Assembly: GCA_947492585.1 (NCBI GenBank)
Contig: CANLND010000015.1
Location: 38,247-102,246 of the forward strand
Direction: 5' to 3'
From: an uncultured Paracoccaceae bacterium
Lineage (GTDB): Bacteria > Pseudomonadota > Alphaproteobacteria > Rhodobacterales > Rhodobacteraceae
DNA length: 64,000 bases
In this document: piece after piece, positions 51,315 to 61,057 of the stretch
Numbering within the stretch: the stretch's first letter is position 1
How the letters are laid out: each line of letters begins with the position of its first letter
Notes under the pieces: generated by a model
What the model was told of the DNA's origin: nothing
The model's database searches: none
Seen by the model: the letters and a program-made list of their open reading frames with translations, nothing else
Program-made: the position numbers and the translations under genes

Positions 51315-52155
51315 CTTCAACTCTCCTGTTGCATGGCCCGTGGCAGGCCTTTTTGTTGATAGCAAGGTTACAGATTTTCGCTTCGCTTCCAGATCAATTA
51401 ACCAAATGAAACTTTCCTATTCTTGCAACTTTGTCCCACGTCATGCGCAATGTTGCCGCCCCCAAGCTATGTGTGTGGCTGCATCCTGGGGTTTGCGTGC
51501 TGAAATCTGACCAGTTGAATGGCGGGCGTATGAGGGGGTGTGATCAGGGTGGAACAGGATGGGTGCGTGGCTTTTTGCAAAGGCCATATTTTGGGTGATT
51601 TTATTAAGCCTCTGTTTTTAATATAGATTTACGGCTATAACTTGACGCCAAAGGGCTGTCTGGCGAATTTTTCATCATGGGGGATCTAGCGGCAAAGTGC
51701 CTGATTGGCAGAGGCGTTTGGCTGTGTCGGGTGCAACCCGCTGCACATTGAACAAAGTGCTGGCGCGGACATTTGTCGCTGGCACCGTGATGTGGTCGCA
51801 GAGGCGGTTTTTCGTGCAAACAGCGGGTGCAAAAAATTCAGGCGCAGGTGGTCAAAATGCGGACGGTTTGAAAAGGCGTGTGATGCGCGTTGATTTTATG
51901 GAGCAGGTGCGCCTGACAGCCGTCGTTCGGGTTTGACGAGGATTTCGAAACTATCAAATGATCGCAAAAAATCGAACAACCCTAGCGGTACCAACGAAAA
52001 AATTATCAACTCAAGTTGAAGCGTATTGTTATAATTGTGATGATTTTACGATTGCCATTTAACGATTGCTCAATGGGTGCTGACTAAATCCTTGTCCACA
52101 CAACTGAGGTGACTGTGGAATGTACCTCGTTTGGCAGTGAAATGAGGTAACACGT
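51315..52155. other. long intergenic region between the Pot-type receptor and the third chemoreceptor
   Basis: About 840 bases with no supported gene. Several short frames are present but none has coding character. The 51950-52070 part is AT-rich, with a TATAAT at 52030-52035 and CAACT/AGTTG inverted repeats nearby, so the chemoreceptor promoter may lie there. Confidence 0.5.
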
Positions 52156-54492
52156 ATGAAACTTTTCCGAAACATGAAGCTGGGCGTTAAACTGCCGTTG
52201 TTCATTGCGGTGCCCACCATCGCCTTTGTTGTTGTCGCAGGTGCATTTCAGCTAAACCAGTCCCGAAGCACCATGCTGCATGAACATCATGCGGCCTATC
52301 AAGCGCTGATTGATGACCGGGGTGAGGCTGTTGAGCTTTGGCTTCATGATGTCGAAAAAGATATAGTGGCCTTGTCTGATAGCTTTGCAACGCATCAGGC
52401 CATTCAGGATTTCAGTATCGCTTGGGATGCGCTTGGCCCGACGGCTGGCGATACATTGCGCCAGCACTACATCACAGATAACCCCCATTCCAAAGATCAG
52501 AAGGATGAGCTGGACTTTGCCAAAGACGGCTCCGCGTGGAGTGCTGAACACGCCCGCCATCATGTTGGCATGCGTTCATATCAAAAAGCGCGCGGGTACT
52601 ATGATCTGTTCTTGTTCGATACCTCGGGCAATATGGTGTATTCTGTGCATAAGGCTGACGATTTTGGCCGCAGTGTGACCACCGGAAAATACAAAGATTC
52701 TGGATTGGCCGATGCCTATCGCGCCGCGATGAAAGCCGAGGCTGGGAGCGTTGCAATGACGCCCATCGCGCCGTATGCACCAAGTGGCGGCAAACCGGAA
52801 ATGTTTGTCTCTACACCGGTATTTGAGCACGGAAAAAAAGTCGGCGTTGTTGCCATCGAGGTGCCGTTGAGCCGGGTTAAAAAGATACTTGGGCATGCGC
52901 CACTTTTGGGGGAGAGCGGGCACATCTATCTGGTTAACGGCGAGGGATTTGCGCTGTCGGAATCCCGGCATGAAGGTGGGTTCAAAACGCTTGATAAATT
53001 GCCAGAAAATGAGCAGATCACCGCCGCGCTCAATGGTGAAACCCGAGCCTTTGATGGTATCGTGGGCCTGTCTGGTAATTTGGTGACGGCCAATTCCAGC
53101 AGTGTGAAGATCCCCACGGGCGAAAAATGGGGTATCGTGCTTGAAATGGATGAGGTTGAGGCCAATGCGGGTTTGAACGCCTTGGTGCGGACTTCGGTCA
53201 TCGAACTTGGGGTGGTCGCCGTGCTGATCATGGGGCTGGCTGTCTTGATCGGGCGCGGGATTTCCGGCCGGGTCGTTCGGTTGGCGCAGGGCATGGCGCG
53301 CACCGCGGCATATGAGTATGCGCATCCGGTTCCAGGCACCGAGGTTCAGGACGAAATCGGTGAAATGGCGAAGTCACTGGAAGCGCTGAACTCTCGTTTG
53401 GCTGCGGCCGCTCAAGACCAAGCTGAGGCCGCAGCGGCGCAGGAAAAAAACAAACAAGAGGTTGCGCTGCTGAGTACAACTTTGGTGGATGTTGCTGGCG
53501 GGGATTTCAGGGACTCTGTGACCGCAGAATTCCCGGACGCGCACCGAGAATTGGCGACACGGGTTGGCGGCGCCGTTGCCAAGCTGGCTGGCGGTATTTC
53601 CGAAGTAAAAGGTGCCTCTTATAGTATCCGAAAGGGCGCCGAAGAAATCAGCCATGCGGCGGACGATCTTTCAACCCGTACCGAAAGCCAGGCGGCAACT
53701 CTTGAACAGACGGCTGCTGCTTTGGAAGAGGTGACAGCAAGTGTCAAATCAGCGGTCGACAGCGTGCAAAATGTCGAAAACACTGCGGCGAGCGCGCGCA
53801 CCCAGGCCGAAGCCAGCGGTGAGGTCGTGCAGTCAACCATCAAAGCGATGCAAGAGATCGCTGAATCCTCGACGCATATTTCGCAAATCATTGGTGTGAT
53901 CGACGATATTGCCTTTCAGACCAATCTATTGGCGTTGAACGCGGGCGTGGAAGCGGCGCGTGCCGGTGAAGCGGGCCGGGGGTTTGCTGTTGTCGCATCC
54001 GAGGTGCGGGGGCTGGCGCAGCGTTCGTCTGATGCAGCGTTGGAGATCAAGACTTTGATCGAAGGAAGCGAAAAACAGGTTGGCCGCGGTGTGACGCTTG
54101 TGGATGAAACGGGGGTCGCGCTGACCAATATCGTGGAGCGTGTCTCGCATATTGCTGAGCTGGTCTCGGGCATTGCGAAATCCTCGGAAGAGCAGTCGAT
54201 TGCGCTGTCGGAAATCAACACAGGTATGGTGCAGCTGGACAAAGTCACGCAAAGCAACGCGGCCATGGTGGAGCAGACCACAGCCGCCAGCCATCTGTTG
54301 CTGTCAGATTCCAACAAATTGGCAAGCCACGTCGAAGGTTTCAAAATTGATGCCGCTCCGGCCGCAGCGGCGCCGGTGGCGGCTGCCGTGGAGGCGCCCA
54401 GTGCGGGCCCCGATCTTGGGGCGATGTGGGCTGACGATGCCTCTCCTGAACCTGTAGCGCAGGCTGCAAATTCGAAATGGGACGATTTCTAA
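52156..54492 (+). CDS. methyl-accepting chemotaxis protein, Cache-type paralog
   Basis: A 778-residue receptor closely related along its whole length to the one at 42416. TM1 and TM2 bracket a Cache-like periplasmic part containing [20 protein letters not shown]. The signalling domain has [20 protein letters not shown]. It ends NSKWDDF, again a W-x-D-F tail. GAGGTAA precedes the ATG. The shared signalling domains differ at many synonymous positions, so the duplication is old. The two probably sense related small molecules. Confidence 0.88.
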   Translation: MKLFRNMKLGVKLPLFIAVPTIAFVVVAGAFQLNQSRSTMLHEHHAAYQALIDDRGEAVELWLHDVEKDIVALSDSFATHQAIQDFSIAWDALGPTAGDTLRQHYITDNPHSKDQKDELDFAKDGSAWSAEHARHHVGMRSYQKARGYYDLFLFDTSGNMVYSVHKADDFGRSVTTGKYKDSGLADAYRAAMKAEAGSVAMTPIAPYAPSGGKPEMFVSTPVFEHGKKVGVVAIEVPLSRVKKILGHAPLLGESGHIYLVNGEGFALSESRHEGGFKTLDKLPENEQITAALNGETRAFDGIVGLSGNLVTANSSSVKIPTGEKWGIVLEMDEVEANAGLNALVRTSVIELGVVAVLIMGLAVLIGRGISGRVVRLAQGMARTAAYEYAHPVPGTEVQDEIGEMAKSLEALNSRLAAAAQDQAEAAAAQEKNKQEVALLSTTLVDVAGGDFRDSVTAEFPDAHRELATRVGGAVAKLAGGISEVKGASYSIRKGAEEISHAADDLSTRTESQAATLEQTAAALEEVTASVKSAVDSVQNVENTAASARTQAEASGEVVQSTIKAMQEIAESSTHISQIIGVIDDIAFQTNLLALNAGVEAARAGEAGRGFAVVASEVRGLAQRSSDAALEIKTLIEGSEKQVGRGVTLVDETGVALTNIVERVSHIAELVSGIAKSSEEQSIALSEINTGMVQLDKVTQSNAAMVEQTTAASHLLLSDSNKLASHVEGFKIDAAPAAAAPVAAAVEAPSAGPDLGAMWADDASPEPVAQAANSKWDDF

Positions 54493-54534
54493 ATCGGATC
54501 ACGTTAACTTGGATGTCTGACCCTGCGGCTGTCT

Positions 54535-55338
54535 TTAAGCCAGCGGGGTCAGATCTGCGATGTTCAACTCGACTTCGCGGTGCGCCCAGTGCTGTTGCAG
54601 ATCCGGCGACAGGAGGCTGTCGGTAAACAGGGCTTCGATGTCATCAAGCGTACCAATGCGGCCCGGTGCCGTGCGCAAGATTTTTGACTGGTCCGCCACG
54701 ACAAACGTCGAGCGAGACCGATTTATGATCGCTCGGGTCGCGTGTACTTCTTGTAGGTCAAAATCCAAAAGCTCGCCATCAACGTCAATGGCAGCACAAC
54801 TGATCACGGCGTAATCAAATTTGAACAGGTCCACCACTTGTGTGGTTAGATTGCCCAGCAACCCGCCATCGGTGCGGCGTAGGCTGCCGCCTGCGACAAC
54901 GATGTCGATATTGGGATTGGCCGACAGGATATTGGCCGTGTTCAGGCTGTTGGTGACCACCATCAGCCCTGTGTGCCCCAACAGTTCACGTGCGACGGCT
55001 TCGGTGGTGGTGCCGATGTTGATGAATACGCTGGCATCATTGGGAATGGCGGCGGCGCAGGCTTTGGCGATGCGCTGTTTGCCCTCGGCGTTTACCTGCT
55101 GCCGTTGTACGTAATCGATGTTATTGGCGCCGGTGGCCAACACGGCTCCGCCATGCACGCGTTCCAAATGCCCGGCGTCTGCAAGATCCGTCAAATCACG
55201 GCGGATGGTGTGCACGGTGACGTTAAAATGACGCGCCAAACCGTCGACGCTGACCCGTCCGTCGGCGCGTGCGATTTCAAGAATCTTTGCTTTGCGGGCT
55301 CCGCCTGTCACGCGGTCACCGGGGGGCAGATGGGTCAT
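54535..55338 (-). CDS. DeoR-family transcriptional regulator
   Basis: A 267-residue GlpR/DeoR-type repressor. The N-terminal helix-turn-helix covers about residues 15-70 (RKAKILEIARADGRVSVDGL and TIRRDLTDLADAGHLERVHGG). The DeoR sugar-phosphate domain follows with FINIGTTTEAVARELLGHTG and VADQSKILRTAPGRIG. It is divergent from fbp-fba and converges on the chemoreceptor gene. It may control fbp-fba or a glycerol/sugar operon elsewhere; the effector is probably a phosphorylated sugar. Confidence 0.86.
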   Translation of the reverse strand: MTHLPPGDRVTGGARKAKILEIARADGRVSVDGLARHFNVTVHTIRRDLTDLADAGHLERVHGGAVLATGANNIDYVQRQQVNAEGKQRIAKACAAAIPNDASVFINIGTTTEAVARELLGHTGLMVVTNSLNTANILSANPNIDIVVAGGSLRRTDGGLLGNLTTQVVDLFKFDYAVISCAAIDVDGELLDFDLQEVHATRAIINRSRSTFVVADQSKILRTAPGRIGTLDDIEALFTDSLLSPDLQQHWAHREVELNIADLTPLA

Positions 55339-55391
55339 TCGCTCTCCAAGATTGCCTGATGTAGATCAAAAACAAATGCGCAACGCAATCC

Positions 55392-55403
55392 GTCAGCGCT
55401 AAC
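55392..55403. promoter_or_regulatory. LacI-family operator upstream of fbp-fba
   Basis: GTCAGCGCTAAC differs at one of twelve positions from the zwf-edd-eda site at 19322. It lies 207 bases before fbp and 54 bases before the divergent DeoR gene. Confidence 0.65.
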
Positions 55404-55609
55404 ATCTATCGGGATCCTCTGTGACTGTGTTCTTTTCGCTCGCATCTTGTTCGTTTTTGCGAATTTTGTGCGCTTAAAATTTCTTTTTGTGGTTATTCAC
55501 CACGTATTCGCGTAGTGGTGTGCTATGTTTGACCGAAAGGAACATCGGTCAATGGCGCAAAAATGGCGCTGACTCCCATGGCGCGCATGGACATTGAAGG
55601 GACTTTGGA

Positions 55610-56617
55610 ATGACTGCTCATCACACGCTACGCCAGTTTCTGCTGTCGGAAGAAAAGCAAGGCAAAATGTCTTCGGACATGGTGCTGCTGATCGAGGACA
55701 TTGCGACCTCGTGCCGGATCATCGCCCATAAAATTCGCAACGGCGCGTTTATGGATATTTTGGGAACCGCCGACACATCGAACGTGCAGGGCGAGACCCA
55801 GAAACAGCTGGATGTGATCGCGGATGAGGTGTTCCAAGAGCACTGCGCCAACTGTAGCCGTGTGGCCGCGCTGGTATCAGAAGAAATCGACGAAGTGATC
55901 TGGCTGAAAGATAAGCCCAAGGCGGGGGATTATCTGGTCTATTACGATCCGTTGGATGGCTCGTCGAACCTGAACGTCAATATCTCGGTCGGTTCGATCT
56001 TTTCGGTTGTGGAACTGGAAGAAGATCTTGTGGACGTGGCAGACGCGGCGGTGCTGATCAAAGGTGCCAAGCAGATCTGCGCAGGTTACGCGCTTTATGG
56101 TCCGTCGACCTCGCTGATCCTGACCACAGGGCATGGCGTCAACGGGTTTACCCATAAGATCGGCAATGGCGAATTCCTGATGACCTTCCCGGACATGAAA
56201 GTGGGCCCGGCGACGCAGGAATTTGCGATCAACGCCTCGCGCGCCCGCAAATGGGATCCGGTGATTAAACGCTATGTCGAAGAATGCCTGGACGGAACAG
56301 ACGGTCCGCGTGGCAAGTCGTTCAACATGCGCTGGGTGGCCTCGATGGTGGCTGAAATTCACCGCATTCTGATCCGTGGCGGTCTGTTCATGTATCCGAT
56401 GGATTCGGGCAATGCCAAAACCGGCGGTAAACTGCGCCTGCTGTACGAAGCCAACCCGATGGGCTTTATCATCGAACAAGCGGGCGGTAAGGCTTCGACC
56501 GGGCAGGGGCGTATTCTGGACGTGCAGCCCACCGGCCACCACCAACGTGTATCGGTCCTGATCGGCAGCGCCGAAGAAGTAGACCTGATTGATTCATATT
56601 ACCGGGACGCCCAATAA
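55610..56617 (+). CDS. fbp: class I fructose-1,6-bisphosphatase
   Basis: Hydrolyses fructose 1,6-bisphosphate to fructose 6-phosphate in gluconeogenesis. The 335-residue protein carries YYDPLDGSSNLNVNISVGSI (metal site) and RGGLFMYPMDSG, the class I signatures; it is not the GlpX type. A gluconeogenic enzyme beside a class II aldolase is the pair expected under CceR/PckR-like control. It is followed by fba after 38 bases. Confidence 0.95.
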   Translation: MTAHHTLRQFLLSEEKQGKMSSDMVLLIEDIATSCRIIAHKIRNGAFMDILGTADTSNVQGETQKQLDVIADEVFQEHCANCSRVAALVSEEIDEVIWLKDKPKAGDYLVYYDPLDGSSNLNVNISVGSIFSVVELEEDLVDVADAAVLIKGAKQICAGYALYGPSTSLILTTGHGVNGFTHKIGNGEFLMTFPDMKVGPATQEFAINASRARKWDPVIKRYVEECLDGTDGPRGKSFNMRWVASMVAEIHRILIRGGLFMYPMDSGNAKTGGKLRLLYEANPMGFIIEQAGGKASTGQGRILDVQPTGHHQRVSVLIGSAEEVDLIDSYYRDAQ

Positions 56618-56655
56618 ACGCGGCCGGTCTCAGACTGACAACAAGGACAGTGTAA

Positions 56656-57720
56656 ATGGCACTTATTTCTCTGCGACAGCTGCTGGATCACGCAGCAGAG
56701 CAAGGCTATGGTCTTCCTGCGTTCAACGTGAACAACATGGAACAGATGCTGGCGATTATGAAGGCCGCAGACGCGACGAACAGTCCGGTCATCATGCAGG
56801 CGAGCCGTGGTGCGCGCAACTACGCCAATGACATCGTGCTGAGCCACCTGATCAAGGCCGCGATTGAGCTGTATCCGCACATCCCTGTGTGTATGCATCA
56901 GGATCACGGTAACTCTCCGCAGACCTGCCTGTCGGCACTGACCAACGGTTTCTCGTCGGTGATGATGGACGGATCCTTGATGGCGGACGGTAAAACCCCG
57001 GCGGATTTCGACTACAACGCTGGTGTGACCAAGCAGGTTGTGGATATGGCCCATATGGTTGGTGCGTCGGTTGAAGGTGAAATCGGTCACCTTGGGTCGC
57101 TGGAAACCGGCAAAGGTGAGGCCGAAGATGGCCACGGCTTTGATGGTGAAATGTCCATGGATATGCTGGTGACCGACGCGGATGAAGCGGCTGAGTTTGT
57201 AAAAGCCACCAATGTCGACGCGTTGGCTGTGGCCATTGGCACCTCACACGGTGCGTATAAATTCACCCGTAAGCCTGATGGCGATATTCTGGCCATGGAT
57301 GCGCTAAAGAAGATCCACGCCAAGCTGCCCAGTACGCATTTGGTGATGCATGGCTCTTCTTCGGTTCCGCAAGAGCTGCAAGAGATCGTCAACGAGTTTG
57401 GCGGAGAGATCAAACCCACCTGGGGCGTTCCCGTGGAGGAGATCGAAGTTGGCATCAAGCACGGTGTGCGCAAGGTCAATATCGATACCGATCTACGTCT
57501 GGCGATGACCGGTGCGATCCGCAAACTGCTGTGGAGCAAGAAAGAAGAGTTTGATCCGCGCAAATATCTGGCGCCGGGGATCGATGCCATGTCGGCCGTC
57601 TGCCATGATCGTTTTGAGCGGTTTGGCTGTGCCGGGCAGGCGGGTAAGATCACCGCAATCCCACTGGCGGATATGGCCAAACGTTACGACGCTGGCAGCT
57701 TGAACGCTAACGTCAAATAA
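56656..57720 (+). CDS. fba: class II fructose-bisphosphate aldolase
   Basis: Zinc-dependent aldolase of 354 residues, of the Calvin-cycle-type class IIA branch. Metal and substrate motifs are [40 protein letters not shown] and [14 protein letters not shown]. It serves gluconeogenesis with fbp. A hairpin terminator ends the operon. Confidence 0.95.
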   Translation: MALISLRQLLDHAAEQGYGLPAFNVNNMEQMLAIMKAADATNSPVIMQASRGARNYANDIVLSHLIKAAIELYPHIPVCMHQDHGNSPQTCLSALTNGFSSVMMDGSLMADGKTPADFDYNAGVTKQVVDMAHMVGASVEGEIGHLGSLETGKGEAEDGHGFDGEMSMDMLVTDADEAAEFVKATNVDALAVAIGTSHGAYKFTRKPDGDILAMDALKKIHAKLPSTHLVMHGSSSVPQELQEIVNEFGGEIKPTWGVPVEEIEVGIKHGVRKVNIDTDLRLAMTGAIRKLLWSKKEEFDPRKYLAPGIDAMSAVCHDRFERFGCAGQAGKITAIPLADMAKRYDAGSLNANVK

Positions 57721-57726
57721 GTCTCA

Positions 57727-57753
57727 CAAAGCTCCCCTCGGGGAGCTTTGTTT
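57727..57753 (+). terminator. terminator of fbp-fba
   Basis: CAAAGCTCCC pairs perfectly with GGGAGCTTTG around CTCG, and TTT follows. Confidence 0.85.
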
Positions 57754-57828
57754 CGTATGGAGGTTTTGCAAGACCAAGGTTCGCGACGGGTGTGTGCGCG
57801 TCATGTGCACCTCAGCTTGACGAAGATT

Positions 57829-59022
57829 CTAATTGGTTCGTGCCATCGGAAACGCTTGCGAGTTGGACCAAATGACCTGCTTTAGCCCGGCCAACCGACC
57901 AAGCCGACTAAGTTCCGCTTGCAACTTGGCAGTTCGGCCGTTGGTTAGTCGCACATCGGGTTCGTTCCAATAATTCAGTACGTTGAGAACGCCCGCGGCG
58001 CGGTCTGCCTTGGCTTCGATGCGCCCAATGAACCGGCTGCCCTCAAGTACAGGGAATACATAGTATCCCCAACGACGTTTGGCCGCCGGTACAAACATCT
58101 CAACTGTATATTCAAACCCAAAGAGGCGCAGAAGTCGTGTCCGGTCGCGGATCGCCGGATCAAAGGGATTGAGAATACGCACCCGCGAGGACAAGCTGGG
58201 CAGAGTGTTTAGTCGGGTTTCAATGTCCGCGCAGGCCCAGGCATTGCTCCAGCTGCCATCTGCGGCTTCGATCGAAACGGGAACCCGTGTGTCTGTGTTG
58301 TGTTCGGCCCAGGCGGACACTTCTTTTGCGGTGGTGGCGTCCCAGAATTTGCGGATTTCTCCCAATGTGCCAAAACCAATACGGTTCAATGCCGAGCTGC
58401 ACAGCCAGTTGATCTGCGCCTGATCATCGATCTGTTGGCTCCGCAGATCTGCGGGAAAAACCCGCTCAGCAAGATCGTAGTATTTGACGAAGCCGTCGCG
58501 ATGGCTGGTGGCCAATTCCCCCGCATACCAAAGATAATCCAGAGCCTGTTTATGGGGCGGTCGGCGCCACATTGCCTTGGGCCCTTCGATTTTGGTGTCA
58601 AAATCACGGGTCGACAACGGACCCGTGGAGTGGATACGCATTTTGACCTCGTCCAAAAGGGCAGGTGTCAGGTTTGGGCCAAACCAGGAGGCGTTGCCGA
58701 CTTTGTCTTTCATACGGCGAAACTGCCGCTCCCACATGGGCAGAAATTCCATCGGCAATACGGAGGCATCGTGGGTAAAGTGCTCAAATACCGTACGATC
58801 GTGGGCCAATAGCCTGTCCAGCATGGGCTCACGATAGTTCTGGTTGCGGCTCCACAGGATGTGATGGTGGGCCCGTGAAATCACCTGAATGGTATCCAGC
58901 TGCACAAAACCCAAAGTGCGAATTGTCTCGGCCACATCAAGCGGTCCGGTGGGGGGCTTTGCCAACCCGTGGGACGTGAGCCATAGGTGCCGGGCTTGTG
59001 TGTTGGAAATTTTCAAAGACAC
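57829..59022 (-). CDS. YcaQ/AlkX-type DNA glycosylase (winged-helix protein)
   Basis: A 397-residue member of the winged-helix YcaQ family of alkylation and interstrand-crosslink DNA glycosylases. It opens VSLKISNTQARHLWLTSHGL, with the catalytic Q-x-D motif at Q41-D43 in FVQLDTIQV, which is the pattern of the YcaQ/AlkX branch. It continues with ISRAHHHILWSRNQNYREPM. I use the GTG at 59022 because the family begins here and AGAGG lies upstream; an ATG at 59133 would add 37 residues without family character. It is on the minus strand between fba and the fourth chemoreceptor. Confidence 0.82.
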   Translation of the reverse strand: MSLKISNTQARHLWLTSHGLAKPPTGPLDVAETIRTLGFVQLDTIQVISRAHHHILWSRNQNYREPMLDRLLAHDRTVFEHFTHDASVLPMEFLPMWERQFRRMKDKVGNASWFGPNLTPALLDEVKMRIHSTGPLSTRDFDTKIEGPKAMWRRPPHKQALDYLWYAGELATSHRDGFVKYYDLAERVFPADLRSQQIDDQAQINWLCSSALNRIGFGTLGEIRKFWDATTAKEVSAWAEHNTDTRVPVSIEAADGSWSNAWACADIETRLNTLPSLSSRVRILNPFDPAIRDRTRLLRLFGFEYTVEMFVPAAKRRWGYYVFPVLEGSRFIGRIEAKADRAAGVLNVLNYWNEPDVRLTNGRTAKLQAELSRLGRLAGLKQVIWSNSQAFPMARTN

Positions 59023-59427
59023 CACACGAACCTCTGTGTTGACCGGAGCGTTTAGAGTTTGATGCGACAGCTGTCGCGCCAATGCAAGGCCGGGCCGGGT
59101 TTGGTGGGATGTGACTGCACGATTCGGCCTCACGCTGGCCTGATGATTTGCCGGGTTTGGTTTGTGATTCTATCGTTCATGCGCGCTGTCAGCCGCTACG
59201 CGGTCTATTTCTTTGGTGTCGGATTTTGCAGTTTTTTTGCGACCTGTAGGGAGGTGAAATTTCGCGTTTTTAGCAGTTATTTCAGATTGCTGGGTCAATG
59301 TAATGGACGGTGAATATGCTGCTGTTGGATAAAGAATTTTACCACTGGACTGGGATCTTAAGGATTTAACCAGCTTTGGGTGATCATAAAGCAGAAGCTG
59401 TGCAATAACTTTGAACGGAGTAAGGGC
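59023..59427. other. intergenic between DNA glycosylase and fourth chemoreceptor
   Basis: About 400 bases without a supported gene. Short frames on both strands lack coding signs. It should contain the divergent promoters of the two flanking genes. Confidence 0.5.
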
Positions 59428-60861
59428 GTGTTTTTTAAATCTCGCAAAAACGCTGCAGAGTCTGGGCTGGATGATACCAGCAAGGCGCTGCTGGGCATGA
59501 TTGACCGGACGCAAGCAACCATCCAGTTTGAGCCGGACGGCAAGATCATTGTTGCGAATGAAAATTTTTTAAAAACGCTTGGTTACACGTTGGAAGAAAT
59601 CCAGGGGCAGCATCATTCGATGTTTGTTGCGCCTGAAATTTCGTCATCCGAAGAGTATCGCAGTTTTTGGCGTGATCTTGCAGAGGGTAAGGATTTTACG
59701 GACCAGTTCCCTCGCGTTGCCAAAGATGGCCGGGTGGTGTGGATTCAGGCGACCTATGCGCCGATATTTGATAGCGCTGGCAAGGTTGTCAAAGTGGCTA
59801 AAGTCGCCAGCGATGTCACCAAACGCCGCGAAGGATTGGCTTCTATCTCCGAAGGGTTGGACGCGTTGAGCGAGGGCAAGCTGTCACATCGTGTGACCGT
59901 CTCTGATGTCGCCGACGTTGGGGATCTGGGGCGCGCGTTTAACAGTTCAGTTGAAAAGCTGGGGCTGGCCATGTCCACGGTGTCTGAGGTTTCGAGCGCG
60001 GTGCAGCGAACAGCCGGGGAAATTGGTCAGTCATCGGGGGATCTTGCGCAACGGACTGAAAGCCAGGCCGCAACATTGGAAGAAACCGCCGCCGCAATCG
60101 AAGAGCTGACGGCAACGGTGCGTTCGTCTGCTGAGGGCGCGCGTCAAGTCGAAGAAATTGTGCGCACAGAACAGCAAAAAGCCACTGAAAGCGGTGAGAT
60201 CGTAACAAGTGCGATTGGCGCCATGTCTGAAATCGAACAGTCTTCGGATAAGATTTCCAATATTATCTCGGTGATTGATGATATTGCGTTCCAAACCAAC
60301 CTTCTGGCGTTGAACGCTGGGGTCGAAGCCGCGCGTGCTGGCGAGGCTGGCCGTGGGTTTGCGGTTGTGGCGTCCGAAGTACGTGCGTTGGCGCAGCGGT
60401 CGTCAGATGCGGCGGGTGAAATCAAGAAGTTGATCAGTGACAGCAACCGTCAGGTTTCCAATGGTGTGGATCTTGTTGGGCAGGCCGGTGCGGCCTTGCA
60501 TCAGATCATCGAAAGCGTCGGTGCGATTTCGAGCCACGTGAGCAGCATCGCAACCGGAGCCGAGGAACAGGCAACCACGCTGAACGAAGTTAATTCCGGG
60601 ATGACGGAACTGGATCGCGTTACCCAGCAAAACGCGGCGATGGTACAGCAAAGCACGTCTGCGGCGCAGACCTTGAACAACGATGCCAGCCGGTTGGGGC
60701 AGGAAGTTGCGGTTTTCACCGGCAGCGGTGGTGGCGGTTCGGTGGTGTCTTTTGCGGACGTGCGTCCGCAGGCACAATCGGCACCTGCGCCGGCGGCCGC
60801 ATCTGCTGCGCCATCCGCACATGGTTCCTTGGATGCCGCAGTTGGTTGGGACGATTTTTAA
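59428..60861 (+). CDS. soluble PAS-containing chemoreceptor
   Basis: A 477-residue receptor without membrane helices. A PAS domain covers about residues 20-140 ([40 protein letters not shown]), followed by a HAMP-like segment and a signalling domain with the tip [20 protein letters not shown]. It ends AVGWDDF, a W-x-D-F tail. The GTG at 59428 is chosen because GGAG lies seven to eight bases upstream; an in-frame ATG at 59380 would add 16 residues. PAS receptors often sense redox or energy state. Confidence 0.85.
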   Translation: MFFKSRKNAAESGLDDTSKALLGMIDRTQATIQFEPDGKIIVANENFLKTLGYTLEEIQGQHHSMFVAPEISSSEEYRSFWRDLAEGKDFTDQFPRVAKDGRVVWIQATYAPIFDSAGKVVKVAKVASDVTKRREGLASISEGLDALSEGKLSHRVTVSDVADVGDLGRAFNSSVEKLGLAMSTVSEVSSAVQRTAGEIGQSSGDLAQRTESQAATLEETAAAIEELTATVRSSAEGARQVEEIVRTEQQKATESGEIVTSAIGAMSEIEQSSDKISNIISVIDDIAFQTNLLALNAGVEAARAGEAGRGFAVVASEVRALAQRSSDAAGEIKKLISDSNRQVSNGVDLVGQAGAALHQIIESVGAISSHVSSIATGAEEQATTLNEVNSGMTELDRVTQQNAAMVQQSTSAAQTLNNDASRLGQEVAVFTGSGGGGSVVSFADVRPQAQSAPAPAAASAAPSAHGSLDAAVGWDDF

Positions 60862-60890
60862 AGAGTGCTGTCGCGAAACGTGACGTGTTC

Positions 60891-60917
60891 AGGAGCGCTG
60901 TTTGGCGCTCCTTTTTT
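60891..60917 (+). terminator. terminator of the PAS chemoreceptor
   Basis: AGGAGCGC (60891-60898) pairs with GCGCTCCT (60905-60912) around TGTTTG and a T-run follows. Confidence 0.85.
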
Positions 60918-61057
60918 GTTGTTCAAAGGCGATTGAAGCCTGAATCAATTGGCGTTCTCATGCATGATGGCTGTTGGGGCGCTCTCGGTTTCTGGTGCTA
61001 TCGTGTTGACCTTCCCGCGTGACCTCGCAACTGTGGAGAGAACCTCAAAAATCGCAG

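Noticed and set aside
51697..51936. 79-codon plus-strand frame in the long gap before the third chemoreceptor
   Set aside because: No ribosome site, no family resemblance and overlapping frames of similar length.
55610..56617. GlpX (class II) fructose-bisphosphatase
   Set aside because: The YDPLDGSSN and GGLFMYP motifs are class I Fbp signatures.
59059..59313. 84-codon frame upstream of the PAS chemoreceptor
   Set aside because: Overlaps the probable divergent promoter region and shows no coding signs.
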